The position numbers and the translations under genes were made by a program. The notes under the pieces were generated by a model. That model was given only the letters and a program-made list of their open reading frames with translations, ran no database searches and had not been told where the DNA came from. From assembly GCF_000372745.1 (NCBI RefSeq), contig NZ_KB889686.1, positions 269,914 through 333,913 on the forward strand: 64,000 nt of DNA, in the 5' to 3' direction. Origin of the DNA: Embleya scabrispora DSM 41855. Its GTDB lineage: Bacteria; Actinomycetota; Actinomycetes; Streptomycetales; Streptomycetaceae. This document shows, piece by piece, positions 42,618 through 52,448 of the stretch (position 1 is its first letter; each line of letters begins with the position of its first letter).

Positions 42618-43124
42618 CTATCCGCGGGCTTCCATCCCGTAGGGCCGCAGGCCCCGGGCGCGATAGTTGACCAGGGCATTGGGGTGGTCCTCGGAGGAGG
42701 TGTGCAGCCAGACTCGGCGGACCGGCTCGGTGTTCGCGTAGGGGGCGGTGTGCCAGGCCTGGCGGAGCAGCAGGGTCAGTGCGCAGCCGCCCAGGCCGGT
42801 GCCGACGTATTCGGGAAGCAGGCCGAACGTGACCACCTCCACGTTTCCGCCGGGCTGGGGCTCCAGATTGCCGATGCCCGCGGTCCGGCCGGCGTGCGTG
42901 ATCAGCCAGGCTTGCAACAACGGGCGCGTGGCGTGAAGTTCCGCCCACTCGTGCTCGGTTCGGGATGCGCTGCGCCAGCCGTACGGTGCGCCGACTCGGG
43001 CCAGCAGGTCGTGCACCAGGGGCGTGGCGAGGTCGACACGGCGCAGCGCGAGCGCCGGACCGGGGCGGGAGGGCCGGAGGTCGTCGAGCGAGGTCATCTC
43101 CAGGTACATCACGGTCTTACCCAT
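42618..43124 (-). CDS. GNAT family N-acetyltransferase
   Basis: A 168-residue acetyltransferase from ATG 43124. The fold is visible in LQAWLITHAGRTAGIGNLEP, VVTFGLLPEYVGTGLGGCAL (acetyl-CoA loop 'VGxGxG') and LHTSSEDHPNALVNYRARGL (motif B). The N-terminus has the LRPSRPGPALALRRVDLATP segment. The acceptor is unknown. It lies 59 bases upstream of the hemerythrin gene end, in the same direction. Confidence 0.85.
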   Translation of the reverse strand: MGKTVMYLEMTSLDDLRPSRPGPALALRRVDLATPLVHDLLARVGAPYGWRSASRTEHEWAELHATRPLLQAWLITHAGRTAGIGNLEPQPGGNVEVVTFGLLPEYVGTGLGGCALTLLLRQAWHTAPYANTEPVRRVWLHTSSEDHPNALVNYRARGLRPYGMEARG

Positions 43125-43183
43125 CGCGGCAGGTTATCCACGGCCGCCGACACCGGGGGCCCGGGCCGGCGATCCCGACCTCG

Positions 43184-43861
43184 TCACGTCCCACGCGTGC
43201 GGCGGACGGTGGGCCGGCTGCCTCGGGTGCCCCACGGATCCTGCGCGTCGTACGCCGGTTGCCACAGGTTCAGATACGTCGGACGCACAGAGTCCGGCAG
43301 TTGGCCGAGGATGATCGCGGTACTCTCGGCGCTCGCGTGATCGAGCAGCCACGGCAGGTAGCGGCACGTACCGGAGCCGACCCGTCGGCCGTGTTCGGCG
43401 CCGAAGCGGCGCATCTGCTCGGCGGAGACCACCGCGTCGATCAACGGCAGCGCCTCGTCCTCCTCGTGCCCGAGATGCCCGCGCAGCCCGCTGACCAGTC
43501 CGTCGAGCAGGTCACCGAGCCGCAGACTTCCCGTATCGCGGTCGGCGAGCGCCGCGTCGATGGCATCCAACAGCGGTTCGAACGTGGCGTGTTCGGCCTC
43601 CATCACCGCGATCACGCCCAACTCGTCCGGCCGGTCGGCCAGCGCCTTGCGCAGCACCGGCCACAGCAGGTCGTCCTCGGCTCCCAGGTGCACCCGCAGG
43701 TACCGGCGGAACAGGTCCCATCCGGTGCCGACCCGCAGGATGTGCCACGGGTCGTCATCCGTACGCGCGGCGACCCGGGCAAGTCGTTCCAGATCGCGGC
43801 GCAGCGCGTCGTGGATCGCGAACATCATCGTCATGTCGTGTCGGAAGACCTTGCCGCGCAC
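43184..43861 (-). CDS. Hemerythrin-like HHE protein, copy 1
   Basis: A 225-residue protein from GTG 43861 with gagga four bases upstream. The iron-site histidines and glutamates are present: FAIHDALRRDLERLARVA, FRRYLRVHLGAEDDLLWPV, VMEAEHATFEPLLDAI and GHLGHEEDEALPLIDAV. The fold is a duplicated-helix hemerythrin domain that can bind a di-iron centre for oxygen or nitric oxide sensing, with a C-terminal extension ending YLNLWQPAYDAQDPWGT. A close paralogue of the same length lies at 54436-55095. Confidence 0.9.
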   Translation of the reverse strand: MRGKVFRHDMTMMFAIHDALRRDLERLARVAARTDDDPWHILRVGTGWDLFRRYLRVHLGAEDDLLWPVLRKALADRPDELGVIAVMEAEHATFEPLLDAIDAALADRDTGSLRLGDLLDGLVSGLRGHLGHEEDEALPLIDAVVSAEQMRRFGAEHGRRVGSGTCRYLPWLLDHASAESTAIILGQLPDSVRPTYLNLWQPAYDAQDPWGTRGSRPTVRRTRGT

Positions 43862-44162
43862 GGGATCCTCGCTTGTCGAGCGTTGTGGTCGTCGGGAACG
43901 GGCGGAGCCGGTGAGGGGCCCGGCTTCCTTCGTCCGGGCCCCGAACTCGGGCCCCGGGCCCGGGAAACCTCCGTCTCGGTGCCGAAGCGGTCGGCCGTGG
44001 ACGGAACTCCATCCCGTTGACGGACGCCGGCCCCGCGATGTGACCGCCGCCCCGCGCCCACCTTCCCGTGGCCGGATGGGGTCGCCATCGGCAGGAGCAC
44101 GCCGCCGCTCGGACGCACGCGTGCCCGTGCGTTGTCGGTGGCCGGCGATAGGGTGCCCGATC
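43862..44162. other. Divergent intergenic region
   Basis: A 301-base gap between the divergent hemerythrin and methyltransferase genes. No gene and no clear promoter boxes were seen. Confidence 0.4.
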
Positions 44163-44840
44163 GTGATTGAACCCGACTTCCTGCAGGCCACCCGGACGTC
44201 CTACGACGCTGTCGCCACCGAGTACACCGAATACGCCCGGACGGATCTCGCGAACAAGCCACTGGACCGGGCCCAACTCGCCGCCTTCGCCGAATTCGTC
44301 GGCTCGGCCCACGCCGGAACCGGATCCGTGGCCGACGTCGGGTGCGGGACCGGTCGGATCACCGCGCACCTGCGCGAGCTCGGGCTGGACGTGTTCGGGA
44401 TCGACCTGTCGCCGGGGATGATCGCGGTGGCCCGCCGCGAGCACCCGGACCTGCGCTTCGAGGTCGGCTCGATGACGGACCTGGACCTGCCGGACGGCTC
44501 CCTCGCCGGCTTGGTGGCGTGGTACTCGATCATCCACGTTCCGGTGGAGCAGCTGCCGGGCGTGTTCGCCGAGTTCCACCGTGTCCTGGCACCCGGCGGC
44601 CGGCTCCTGCTGGCCTTCCAGGTCGGCGACGAACCGCTGCGGCTGACCGAGGCGTTCGGCCGAGCGGTATCCCTCGACTTCCACCGCCGCCGACCGGAGC
44701 GGATCGCCGGCCTGGTGACCGATGCGGGTTTGACCATGCACGCGCAGATGATCCGCGAGCCCGATCCCGGCGAGGGCGTACGACCCACACAGCACGCATA
44801 CCTGTCGGCCCGGAAGCCCTTGCCCGCGCAAGACGACTGA
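44163..44840 (+). CDS. Class I SAM-dependent methyltransferase
   Basis: A 225-residue methyltransferase from GTG 44163. Motif I is VADVGCGTGRITAHLRELGL, the ribose-binding acid follows in FGIDLSPGMIAVARREHPDL, and post-motifs are SLAGLVAWYSIIHVP and VLAPGGRLLLAFQVGDE. It is the UbiE/Methyltransf_11 type that acts on small molecules. The substrate is not visible and no operon partners are seen. Confidence 0.88.
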   Translation: MIEPDFLQATRTSYDAVATEYTEYARTDLANKPLDRAQLAAFAEFVGSAHAGTGSVADVGCGTGRITAHLRELGLDVFGIDLSPGMIAVARREHPDLRFEVGSMTDLDLPDGSLAGLVAWYSIIHVPVEQLPGVFAEFHRVLAPGGRLLLAFQVGDEPLRLTEAFGRAVSLDFHRRRPERIAGLVTDAGLTMHAQMIREPDPGEGVRPTQHAYLSARKPLPAQDD

Positions 44841-45022
44841 ACCGATCCGCGCACCGCGGGCCGGCCCGGACCGTAACCGGTCGACCCCTTGCGGGAGCGA
44901 GTGTGGATCGCCGCTCGGACGGCGGCGTCGAGGGAGTCGGCGTGCACGCGTGCGGTCATGGTGTAGACCGCGCGATCGCCGATGCCCTCGACGCCGTCCG
45001 TACCGCGGCCGGGTCGGCCGGT

Positions 45023-45451
45023 TCAGGCCAGCGAAGCCGTCAGGGTGATCTCGGTACCCGGCGAAAGCAGCCTGGAGATCGGGCAGTTCTGCTTGGTGAC
45101 ATCTGCGATCTCGAGGAACTCCGACTTGTCGATCCCGGCGGCCACGACGGTGCTCTCCAGGTCGATTCGGGTCACCGTCGGGGCACCCTCGACCTGGACC
45201 AGGTGCACCTTGGCCGTGCTGTCCACCGAGGTCGCCGGGAAGCCCGCGTCGCCCAGGCCCTTGGCCAGGGCCATCGAGAAGCAGCCCGCGAGCGCCGCGC
45301 CGATCAGTTCCTCGGGGTTGGTGCCCTCGCCCTCCTCGAACCGGGACTTGAACGAATAGGCACCCTCCAGGCCGCCCTTGCCGGTGCGGATGGTGCCGGC
45401 GCCCTCGAGGATGGTGCCCTGCCACTGAGCCGTCGCGCTACGAATAGTCAT
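45023..45451 (-). CDS. OsmC family peroxiredoxin
   Basis: A 142-residue OsmC/Ohr-like protein. The two catalytic cysteines are in GAALAGCFSMALAKGLG and TKQNCPISRLL, at the spacing of OsmC proteins that reduce organic hydroperoxides with thiols. The N-terminus (MTIRSATAQWQGTILEGAGT) matches the family too. No OhrR-type regulator gene is beside it. Its own promoter probably lies in 45452-45544. Confidence 0.92.
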   Translation of the reverse strand: MTIRSATAQWQGTILEGAGTIRTGKGGLEGAYSFKSRFEEGEGTNPEELIGAALAGCFSMALAKGLGDAGFPATSVDSTAKVHLVQVEGAPTVTRIDLESTVVAAGIDKSEFLEIADVTKQNCPISRLLSPGTEITLTASLA

Positions 45452-45544
45452 GGGGCGATGCTAGTACCGTGACGCGCGCCGGCCGGTCAGGCACCCGTTC
45501 GCGAGCCCCGCGTCGGACGTCGGGCGCGACTCCGGGACGCGCGA

Positions 45545-45573
45545 CGCCGCCCCGGAACGGATCCGGGGCGGCG
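45545..45573. terminator. Terminator after the MFS exporter
   Basis: Twelve-base perfect arms (45545-45556 and 45562-45573) with a five-base loop lie 90 bases after the exporter stop codon and 94 bases before the OsmC start. Confidence 0.65.
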
Positions 45574-45662
45574 CGGCGCCTGGCAGGATCGACCGCCGGC
45601 CCTACCTGCGGCGCCGACCTGCGACGTCCGCGAGATCTACGACGCCGGCAAGTCTGTGCCGC

Positions 45663-47234
45663 CTACAAGGTCTGCGACGCCTGCGCGTCGACCCCCGCCG
45701 GCGTCCCGAGGTCGGGCCGGGTCTCCGGCGTACCGACCCGCCCCGTACCGCCCTGCCCCGTCCCCGCGTTCGCCACCGCCTCGGCGGAGCTCATCGAGCC
45801 CTTGCCCTTCGGCATCAGCAGTATCGCGAACAGCAGCGCGACCGCGCCCAGGCACGCGGCGGACAGGAACGCGTCGTGATTGACCGCCAGTTGCGCCTCG
45901 CGGATGCGATGCCCGTTGTCTCCGGCCGCGGCCATGTCGTCGGCGAAGCCGCTGTACGCGATGGTCGCGACCACCGCCAGGCCCAGCGCGCCGCCCGCCT
46001 CCTGGCTGGTGTTGATCAGGCCCGCGCCCATGCCCGCCTCCTCCTCGCCGATCCCGACGAACGCGGCGATCTGCAGGGTCACGAAGCACATGCCGCAGCC
46101 GAGGCCGAGCGCGATGAACGCGGGCAGCACGTCCACCGGATAGCTGCCGTCGACCGGTGCACGCCACAGCAGCAACAGTCCCACCGTGGTGATCGCCAGG
46201 CCCGCGATGAGCACCGGCCGGGCGGCCACCTTGGTGATCAGCCCCGAGGCGACGCCCGCGCCGATGGCCACACACACCGCGAGCGGCACGTACGCGAAGC
46301 CCGCCCGCAGCGGCGTGTAGTCGTACACCTGCTGCATGAACAGGCTCGCGAAGAAGAACATGGCGCCGAACATGCCGAACACCAGGATCGCGGAGAGGTT
46401 CGCGGTACGCATCGTGGCCAACCGGAAGACCCGCAGCGGCAGGATCGGCGATGCCGCTCGCGCCTCGATCACCACGAACGTGGTGAGCAGCACGAACACA
46501 CAGCTCAGGCTCACGATGGTGCGGGCGGTGGCCCAGCCGACCGTGGTGGCCTCGCCCAGGGTGAAGATCAGCAGCAGCAGGCCGCTGGTCAAGGTGATCG
46601 CGCCGGCCAGGTCGAACGGCCGACCGCGCTCCTCGGCCACGCTCTCCGGCAGCACGCGCGGCGCGAGTACGGCCACGCCCAGGCCGATCGGCACGTTGAT
46701 CCAGAAGATCCACTCCCACCCGGGCCCGTCGGCCAGTACGCCGCCCAGGATCACGCCCAGGATCGACGCGATGCCGGCCAGTGAGCCCCAGATGCCCAGT
46801 GCCTTGTTGCGTTCGGCGCCCTCGGCGAAGGTGTTGGTGAGGATGGACAGCGCGGCGGGCGCGATCATCGAGGAGCCGAGGCCCTGGAAGCCGCGCGCGG
46901 TGATCAGCATGGTGCCGTTCTGGGCGAGACCGGAGGCCAGCGAGGCCAGCGCGAACACCACGAAGCCCGCTTGGAGCAGGCGGCGGCGGCCGAAGGTGTC
47001 GGCGAGGCGCCCGCCGAGCAGCAGGAAGCCGCCGAGCACGGTGCCGTACGCGGTGACGATGTAGTTCTGGCTGACCTCGGACATGTCCAGGCCGTCCTTG
47101 ATCGACGGCAGTGCCAGGTTCACGATCGACACGTCGAGGAACACCATGAACTGGCCCAGGCACAGGAAGGCCAGAATCGCCCCGGTGCCGACGCCGGGTC
47201 CTGATCGGCTCGGGGCCGAGTCGGTGGCAGACAT
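45663..47234 (-). CDS. DHA2-type MFS drug exporter
   Basis: A 523-residue polytopic protein with about 14 membrane segments, of the EmrB/QacA group. I place the start at ATG 47234 (aggag seven bases upstream); GTG 47237 is possible. Motif A is GGRLADTFGRRRLLQAGFVV and the family motif C lies around GIWGSLAGIASILGVILGGV. The C-terminal 50 residues are polar and glycine-rich. It is divergent from the ECF sigma factor across a 7-base tandem repeat, so the sigma factor may control it. Confidence 0.9.
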   Translation of the reverse strand: MSATDSAPSRSGPGVGTGAILAFLCLGQFMVFLDVSIVNLALPSIKDGLDMSEVSQNYIVTAYGTVLGGFLLLGGRLADTFGRRRLLQAGFVVFALASLASGLAQNGTMLITARGFQGLGSSMIAPAALSILTNTFAEGAERNKALGIWGSLAGIASILGVILGGVLADGPGWEWIFWINVPIGLGVAVLAPRVLPESVAEERGRPFDLAGAITLTSGLLLLIFTLGEATTVGWATARTIVSLSCVFVLLTTFVVIEARAASPILPLRVFRLATMRTANLSAILVFGMFGAMFFFASLFMQQVYDYTPLRAGFAYVPLAVCVAIGAGVASGLITKVAARPVLIAGLAITTVGLLLLWRAPVDGSYPVDVLPAFIALGLGCGMCFVTLQIAAFVGIGEEEAGMGAGLINTSQEAGGALGLAVVATIAYSGFADDMAAAGDNGHRIREAQLAVNHDAFLSAACLGAVALLFAILLMPKGKGSMSSAEAVANAGTGQGGTGRVGTPETRPDLGTPAGVDAQASQTL

Positions 47235-47777
47235 CACAAATCTCCTAAGCCATGCGGAATCGGGCGAGCGAGGGACCGGGCGCCCGGCCGATCACGCTGT
47301 CGGTGCCCCGAGTTCGTTCGTCTTCGGTCTTCGGTCTTCGGTGCTCGGTCTTCGGTGTCGGGTCTTCGGCGTTCGAGAGCGGCCCCGGCGTCGCCGGAAC
47401 GGCCGCTGAACACCACCGGGCGCGGAGTCGTGCCGGGCGGCTGCGAAACCGGCGGGTCGTACCCTCCGCACCGGTTCCGCCCCCGGCCACAGCGGCCGGC
47501 GCTCGTTCGTCACCGCATTGACGGATCTCGCCGGCCGAATGTGACCACCCACCGGCACCGATTTCTTCGACGTGGTCCCCCACCCCCGACCTCGGCGCGG
47601 AAGCACCCCCGGCATGCCCGCCGTCCCGGCACTCGCGCCGCCGCCCCACCCCGTCCCGCCGGCCCACGCCCACCACCCCACGCCGCCCCGCGGTGTCACA
47701 TCGATCGCGCCGCTTACGTCAGGGAACCGAGAGTCGCGCCAACGACCGAGACGCGACCGGACGACGGGATGAGGCCG
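47235..47777. other. Divergent regulatory region with tandem repeat
   Basis: A 543-base gap between the divergent exporter and sigma-factor genes. It contains the seven-copy tandem repeat at 47321-47369, described separately. No gene is supported, and no promoter boxes are obvious. Confidence 0.5.
47321..47369. repeat. Seven-copy 7-base tandem repeat (tcttcgg)
   Basis: Seven consecutive 7-base units fill 47321-47369 exactly; five are tcttcgg and the fourth and sixth are tgctcgg and tgtcggg. It lies in a divergent promoter region about 90 bases from the exporter start. It could be a protein-binding array, a length-variable repeat or neutral. Confidence 0.75.
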
Positions 47778-48662
47778 ATGAACGAGCACGACTTTCTGGC
47801 GGAACGCTTCGAGGCGCACCGCGGCCACCTGTCGGCCGTCGCCTATCGGATGCTCGGCTCGCTGACCGAGGCGGACGACGCCCTGCAGGAGACCTGGCTC
47901 AAACTCAGCCGCTCCGACCCGGACGAGGTGGACAATCTGGCCGGCTGGTTGACCACGGTGGTCGGTCGGGTCTGCCTGGACATGCTGCGCTCACGCCGCT
48001 CCCGCGGCGAGGAGCCGCTGGACGCGCAGGTGCACATCCCCGACCCGATCATCGCCGGCATGCCCGACGCCGACCCCGAGCACGCGGTACTCCTGGCCGA
48101 CTCGGTCGGTCTGGCGCTCCTGGTGGTGCTGGAGACGCTCGCGCCCGCCGAGCGGCTGGCCTTCGTTCTGCACGACCTGTTCGCGGTGCCCTTCGACGAG
48201 ATCGCGCCGATCGTGGACCGTACGCCCGCCGCGGCCCGGCAACTCGCCAGCCGCGCGCGCCGACGCGTCCAGGGAGCCGCGCCCTCGCCGGACGGCGACC
48301 TCGCCGTGCAGCGCGAGGTGGTCGACGCGTTCCTGACCGCCGCCCGCGGTGGCGACTTCGACGCGCTCGTCGCGGTGCTCGACCCGGACGTGGTGGCCCG
48401 TGCCGACGGCGGCGCGCTGCGCCCGAGCGGTGTGATCCGAGGCGCGGAGCAGGTGGCCGGACAGGCGCTCACCTTCGCGCGGTTCGCCGCGGTGGCCCGG
48501 CCCGCACTCGTCAACGGTACGGCCGGCATCGTGTCGGTGGCCGCCGGGCAGCCGATGTCGGTGCTGGCCTTCACGATCGTGCGGCGCCGGATCGTCACCA
48601 TCGACATCCTGGCCGACCCGCAACGCCTGAACCGGCTCGACCTGACGGTGCTCGCGAGCTGA
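47778..48662 (+). CDS. ECF sigma factor, ECF41-like with SnoaL-like C-terminal domain
   Basis: A 294-residue sigma factor from ATG 47778 (ATG 47769 is possible). Region 2 is MLGSLTEADDALQETWLKLS and region 4 is RLAFVLHDLFAVPFDEIAPI followed by VDRTPAAARQLASRARRRVQ. The C-terminal 120 residues (AFLTAARGGDFDALVAVLDP) form a SnoaL-like domain, as in ECF41 sigma factors, where it controls activity in place of a membrane anti-sigma factor. ECF41 genes usually sit beside a carboxymuconolactone decarboxylase, oxidoreductase or exporter gene; here the DHA2 exporter is divergent and is the natural target candidate. Confidence 0.9.
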   Translation: MNEHDFLAERFEAHRGHLSAVAYRMLGSLTEADDALQETWLKLSRSDPDEVDNLAGWLTTVVGRVCLDMLRSRRSRGEEPLDAQVHIPDPIIAGMPDADPEHAVLLADSVGLALLVVLETLAPAERLAFVLHDLFAVPFDEIAPIVDRTPAAARQLASRARRRVQGAAPSPDGDLAVQREVVDAFLTAARGGDFDALVAVLDPDVVARADGGALRPSGVIRGAEQVAGQALTFARFAAVARPALVNGTAGIVSVAAGQPMSVLAFTIVRRRIVTIDILADPQRLNRLDLTVLAS

Positions 48663-48672
48663 CCGTCCGTGA

Positions 48673-50217
<1,545 letters not shown>

Positions 50218-50225
50218 CGGTGCGA

Positions 50226-50251
50226 CGGCGCGACCTCGACGGGTCGCGCCG
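50226..50251 (+). terminator. Strong hairpin terminator after guaB1
   Basis: Ten-base perfect arms cggcgcgacc (50226-50235) and ggtcgcgccg (50242-50251) with a six-base loop, starting 8 bases after the stop codon. Confidence 0.75.
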
Positions 50252-50334
50252 CCTCGTCCGGTCCGGCGCGCGCCCTCGTGACACCCGCCTCACCCGGCCG
50301 GCAAACGGTTTGACGAGTGCGGAACACTTTTGCC

Positions 50335-50874
50335 ATGCCCACCGCCGCACGCAGCACGCAGACCTGGACGATCGCCCCGCGCGCGGTCGACTCGCCCGAG
50401 GCGCTCGCGCTGCTGCGCGCGTACTTCGTCGAGGTCAGCGACCGCTACTACCGGCTGCACGAGGGCCGGGACTCGACCCCGACCGAGATCGAGGAGGGCC
50501 TCGCCGACGCGCCGAGCGACCATCTCGCGCCGCCGCAAGGACTCTTCCTGATCGGCAGGTACGGCACCGAGCCGGCCGCGTGCGCGGGGCTGCTGCTGCG
50601 GGACGGGCACACGGCGGAACTGACCCGCGTGTTCGTGCGACCGGACCTGCGCGGCACCGGCGGCGGGCGACTCCTGATGGCCGCCGTCGACGACGCCGCC
50701 CGCGCCGTGGGTGTGACCCGGATCGTGCTGGACACCCGCCTCGACCTGATCGAGGCCCGCACCCTGTACACCAGGACGGGTTACGTCGAGGTGCCGGCGT
50801 ACAACGACGGCAAGTACGCCGAGATCTGGTACGCCAAGGACCTGGCAGCAGCCGATCGGCCCGATGCGACCTGA
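50335..50874 (+). CDS. GNAT family N-acetyltransferase
   Basis: A 179-residue acetyltransferase from ATG 50335 (GTG 50317 would add six residues). The acetyl-CoA loop is RPDLRGTGGGRLLMAAVDDA, and motif B is RLDLIEARTLYTRTGYVEVP. The middle FLIGRYGTEPAACAGLLLRDG is typical. It resembles small phosphinothricin/aminoacyl-type acetyltransferases, but the acceptor is unknown. Confidence 0.85.
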   Translation: MPTAARSTQTWTIAPRAVDSPEALALLRAYFVEVSDRYYRLHEGRDSTPTEIEEGLADAPSDHLAPPQGLFLIGRYGTEPAACAGLLLRDGHTAELTRVFVRPDLRGTGGGRLLMAAVDDAARAVGVTRIVLDTRLDLIEARTLYTRTGYVEVPAYNDGKYAEIWYAKDLAAADRPDAT

Positions 50875-50948
50875 GTCGGCGGGACGTGGCGACATCCGGC
50901 GGCGCGATGCCGCGACCCGAGGACGGCTACGACGAACGGAAGCGGCCG

Positions 50949-52271
50949 ATGACCGACAGCGGCGAGCGCAAGACCTGGCGGACCATGGGATGGGGGCCGT
51001 GGGACGACGAGGGCCTGCCGTCCGAGCCGTTGGACGATCAGACCCGCGAGCAACGCGAGTTGCCTCGGACACTGGTGTCCGTGGGTGACCCCGGGGTGCG
51101 CCAACGGCCGGTCTTCGACCCCGCGTTGAAGCAGTACGGCAGCGCGATGCGGGCCGGTGAACCGCAGTTCGCCTCGCCCGGAGTCGCCGAGCGCTGGCAC
51201 ACCGCCCGCCGGCGCGCCGTCGACCACGTGTTGGCGACGGTGGCCGAGTCGCCCTGGGCCGCACACCTGGTGCTGCGCGGGAGCATGCTGCTCCGGGCCT
51301 GGTACGGGCCGGCCGCCCGCGAGCCCGGCGACCTCGACTTCGTCGTGGTGCCGGCCACCTGGGAACTGGTCGAACCGCGCACCGACCGGATGTTCGCCGA
51401 CATCGCCCGCGACGCGGACGCCCGCTCGCGTGCGGCCGGAGGCGTGCGGATCGACGCGGCCGGCGCGGTCGACGACGAGATCTGGACCTATGACCGGGTG
51501 CCCGGGCGACGTCTGGTGCTGCCGTGGCGGGCGGACGGGTTGCCGTCGGGCATCGTGCAACTCGACTTCGTCTTCAACGAGTCGCTTCCCTCGGCGGCCG
51601 AGTACACGGACGTGCCGCGCGGGGACGGCTCCGGGGCGCACCGCATCCTGGCGGCGACCGCCGAGCAGTCGCTGGCCTGGAAACTGCTGTGGCTGCTCTC
51701 CGACTCCTACCCGCAGGGCAAGGACCTCTACGACGCGGTGTTGTTGGCCGAGTCGACGCCGCTGCGGGCCGAACTCCTGCACCGGACGCTGGTCGCCGGC
51801 GAGCCGCACTGGGCCGGGCGACGCATCTCGGCCGGCACGTTCGTCGACCAGGACGCCGACTGGGACGAGTTCGTCAAGGAATACCCGGACGTGCACGGCG
51901 CCGCAGAGGAGTTCATGGGTCGCCTGCTCTCCGCGCTGGAACCGGTCTTCGCCGAGGAGAGCGCCGGACCCGCCGTCGACGGCTACGCGTGGCGCCTGCG
52001 CTGGTTGGCGCAACTGCTCCCCGAGGCACGCCGAGAGGCGGCCCGCGCGGGCATGCCCGCACTGGTGGCGTGGCTCAAGGGCCGCGCACTGGGCCTGGCC
52101 GAGAGCATCGTGATCATCCGCGAGGTGGTCGGCCCGGAGCAGTGCACACCCGAACAGGCGGCCGACGCGTACGTCGCCCAACTCCCGTACACATCCGGCG
52201 AACTCGGCTACTACACGCGCAACCCCGGCGTGATCGGGGACGCACTCGCGGCGCTGCGGGACCAGGTCTGA
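50949..52271 (+). CDS. AbiEii-like nucleotidyltransferase
   Basis: A 440-residue protein from ATG 50949 (ATG 50907 is possible). The central 200 residues are the AbiEii/AbiGii toxin-type nucleotidyltransferase fold: HLVLRGSMLLRAWYGPAARE and the metal-binding DLDFVVVP, then IVQLDFVFNE, and EQSLAWKLLWLLSDSYPQGK DLYDAV with the conserved Lys and DLYD motif. Such enzymes add nucleotides to RNA or proteins and are often toxins with a transcriptional repressor partner (AbiEi), which is absent here. The next gene, 177 bases on, is of unknown function. The N-terminal 80 residues are extra. Confidence 0.8.
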   Translation: MTDSGERKTWRTMGWGPWDDEGLPSEPLDDQTREQRELPRTLVSVGDPGVRQRPVFDPALKQYGSAMRAGEPQFASPGVAERWHTARRRAVDHVLATVAESPWAAHLVLRGSMLLRAWYGPAAREPGDLDFVVVPATWELVEPRTDRMFADIARDADARSRAAGGVRIDAAGAVDDEIWTYDRVPGRRLVLPWRADGLPSGIVQLDFVFNESLPSAAEYTDVPRGDGSGAHRILAATAEQSLAWKLLWLLSDSYPQGKDLYDAVLLAESTPLRAELLHRTLVAGEPHWAGRRISAGTFVDQDADWDEFVKEYPDVHGAAEEFMGRLLSALEPVFAEESAGPAVDGYAWRLRWLAQLLPEARREAARAGMPALVAWLKGRALGLAESIVIIREVVGPEQCTPEQAADAYVAQLPYTSGELGYYTRNPGVIGDALAALRDQV

Positions 52272-52448
52272 CCGCACCGGTCGTGCACCCGCGCCCGAGG
52301 GATGCCCGTGTGGGCTCGGCGGATGCCCGCGTGGGTGGGCGGATGCCCGCGCGAGCCCGACGGACGCTCGCGCGAGTCGGTACGTCGGCGTCGGCCACCC
52401 GCGTGCCGGTCGACGCGCGCCCGTCCACCCACCGCACCGGAGGATCCC

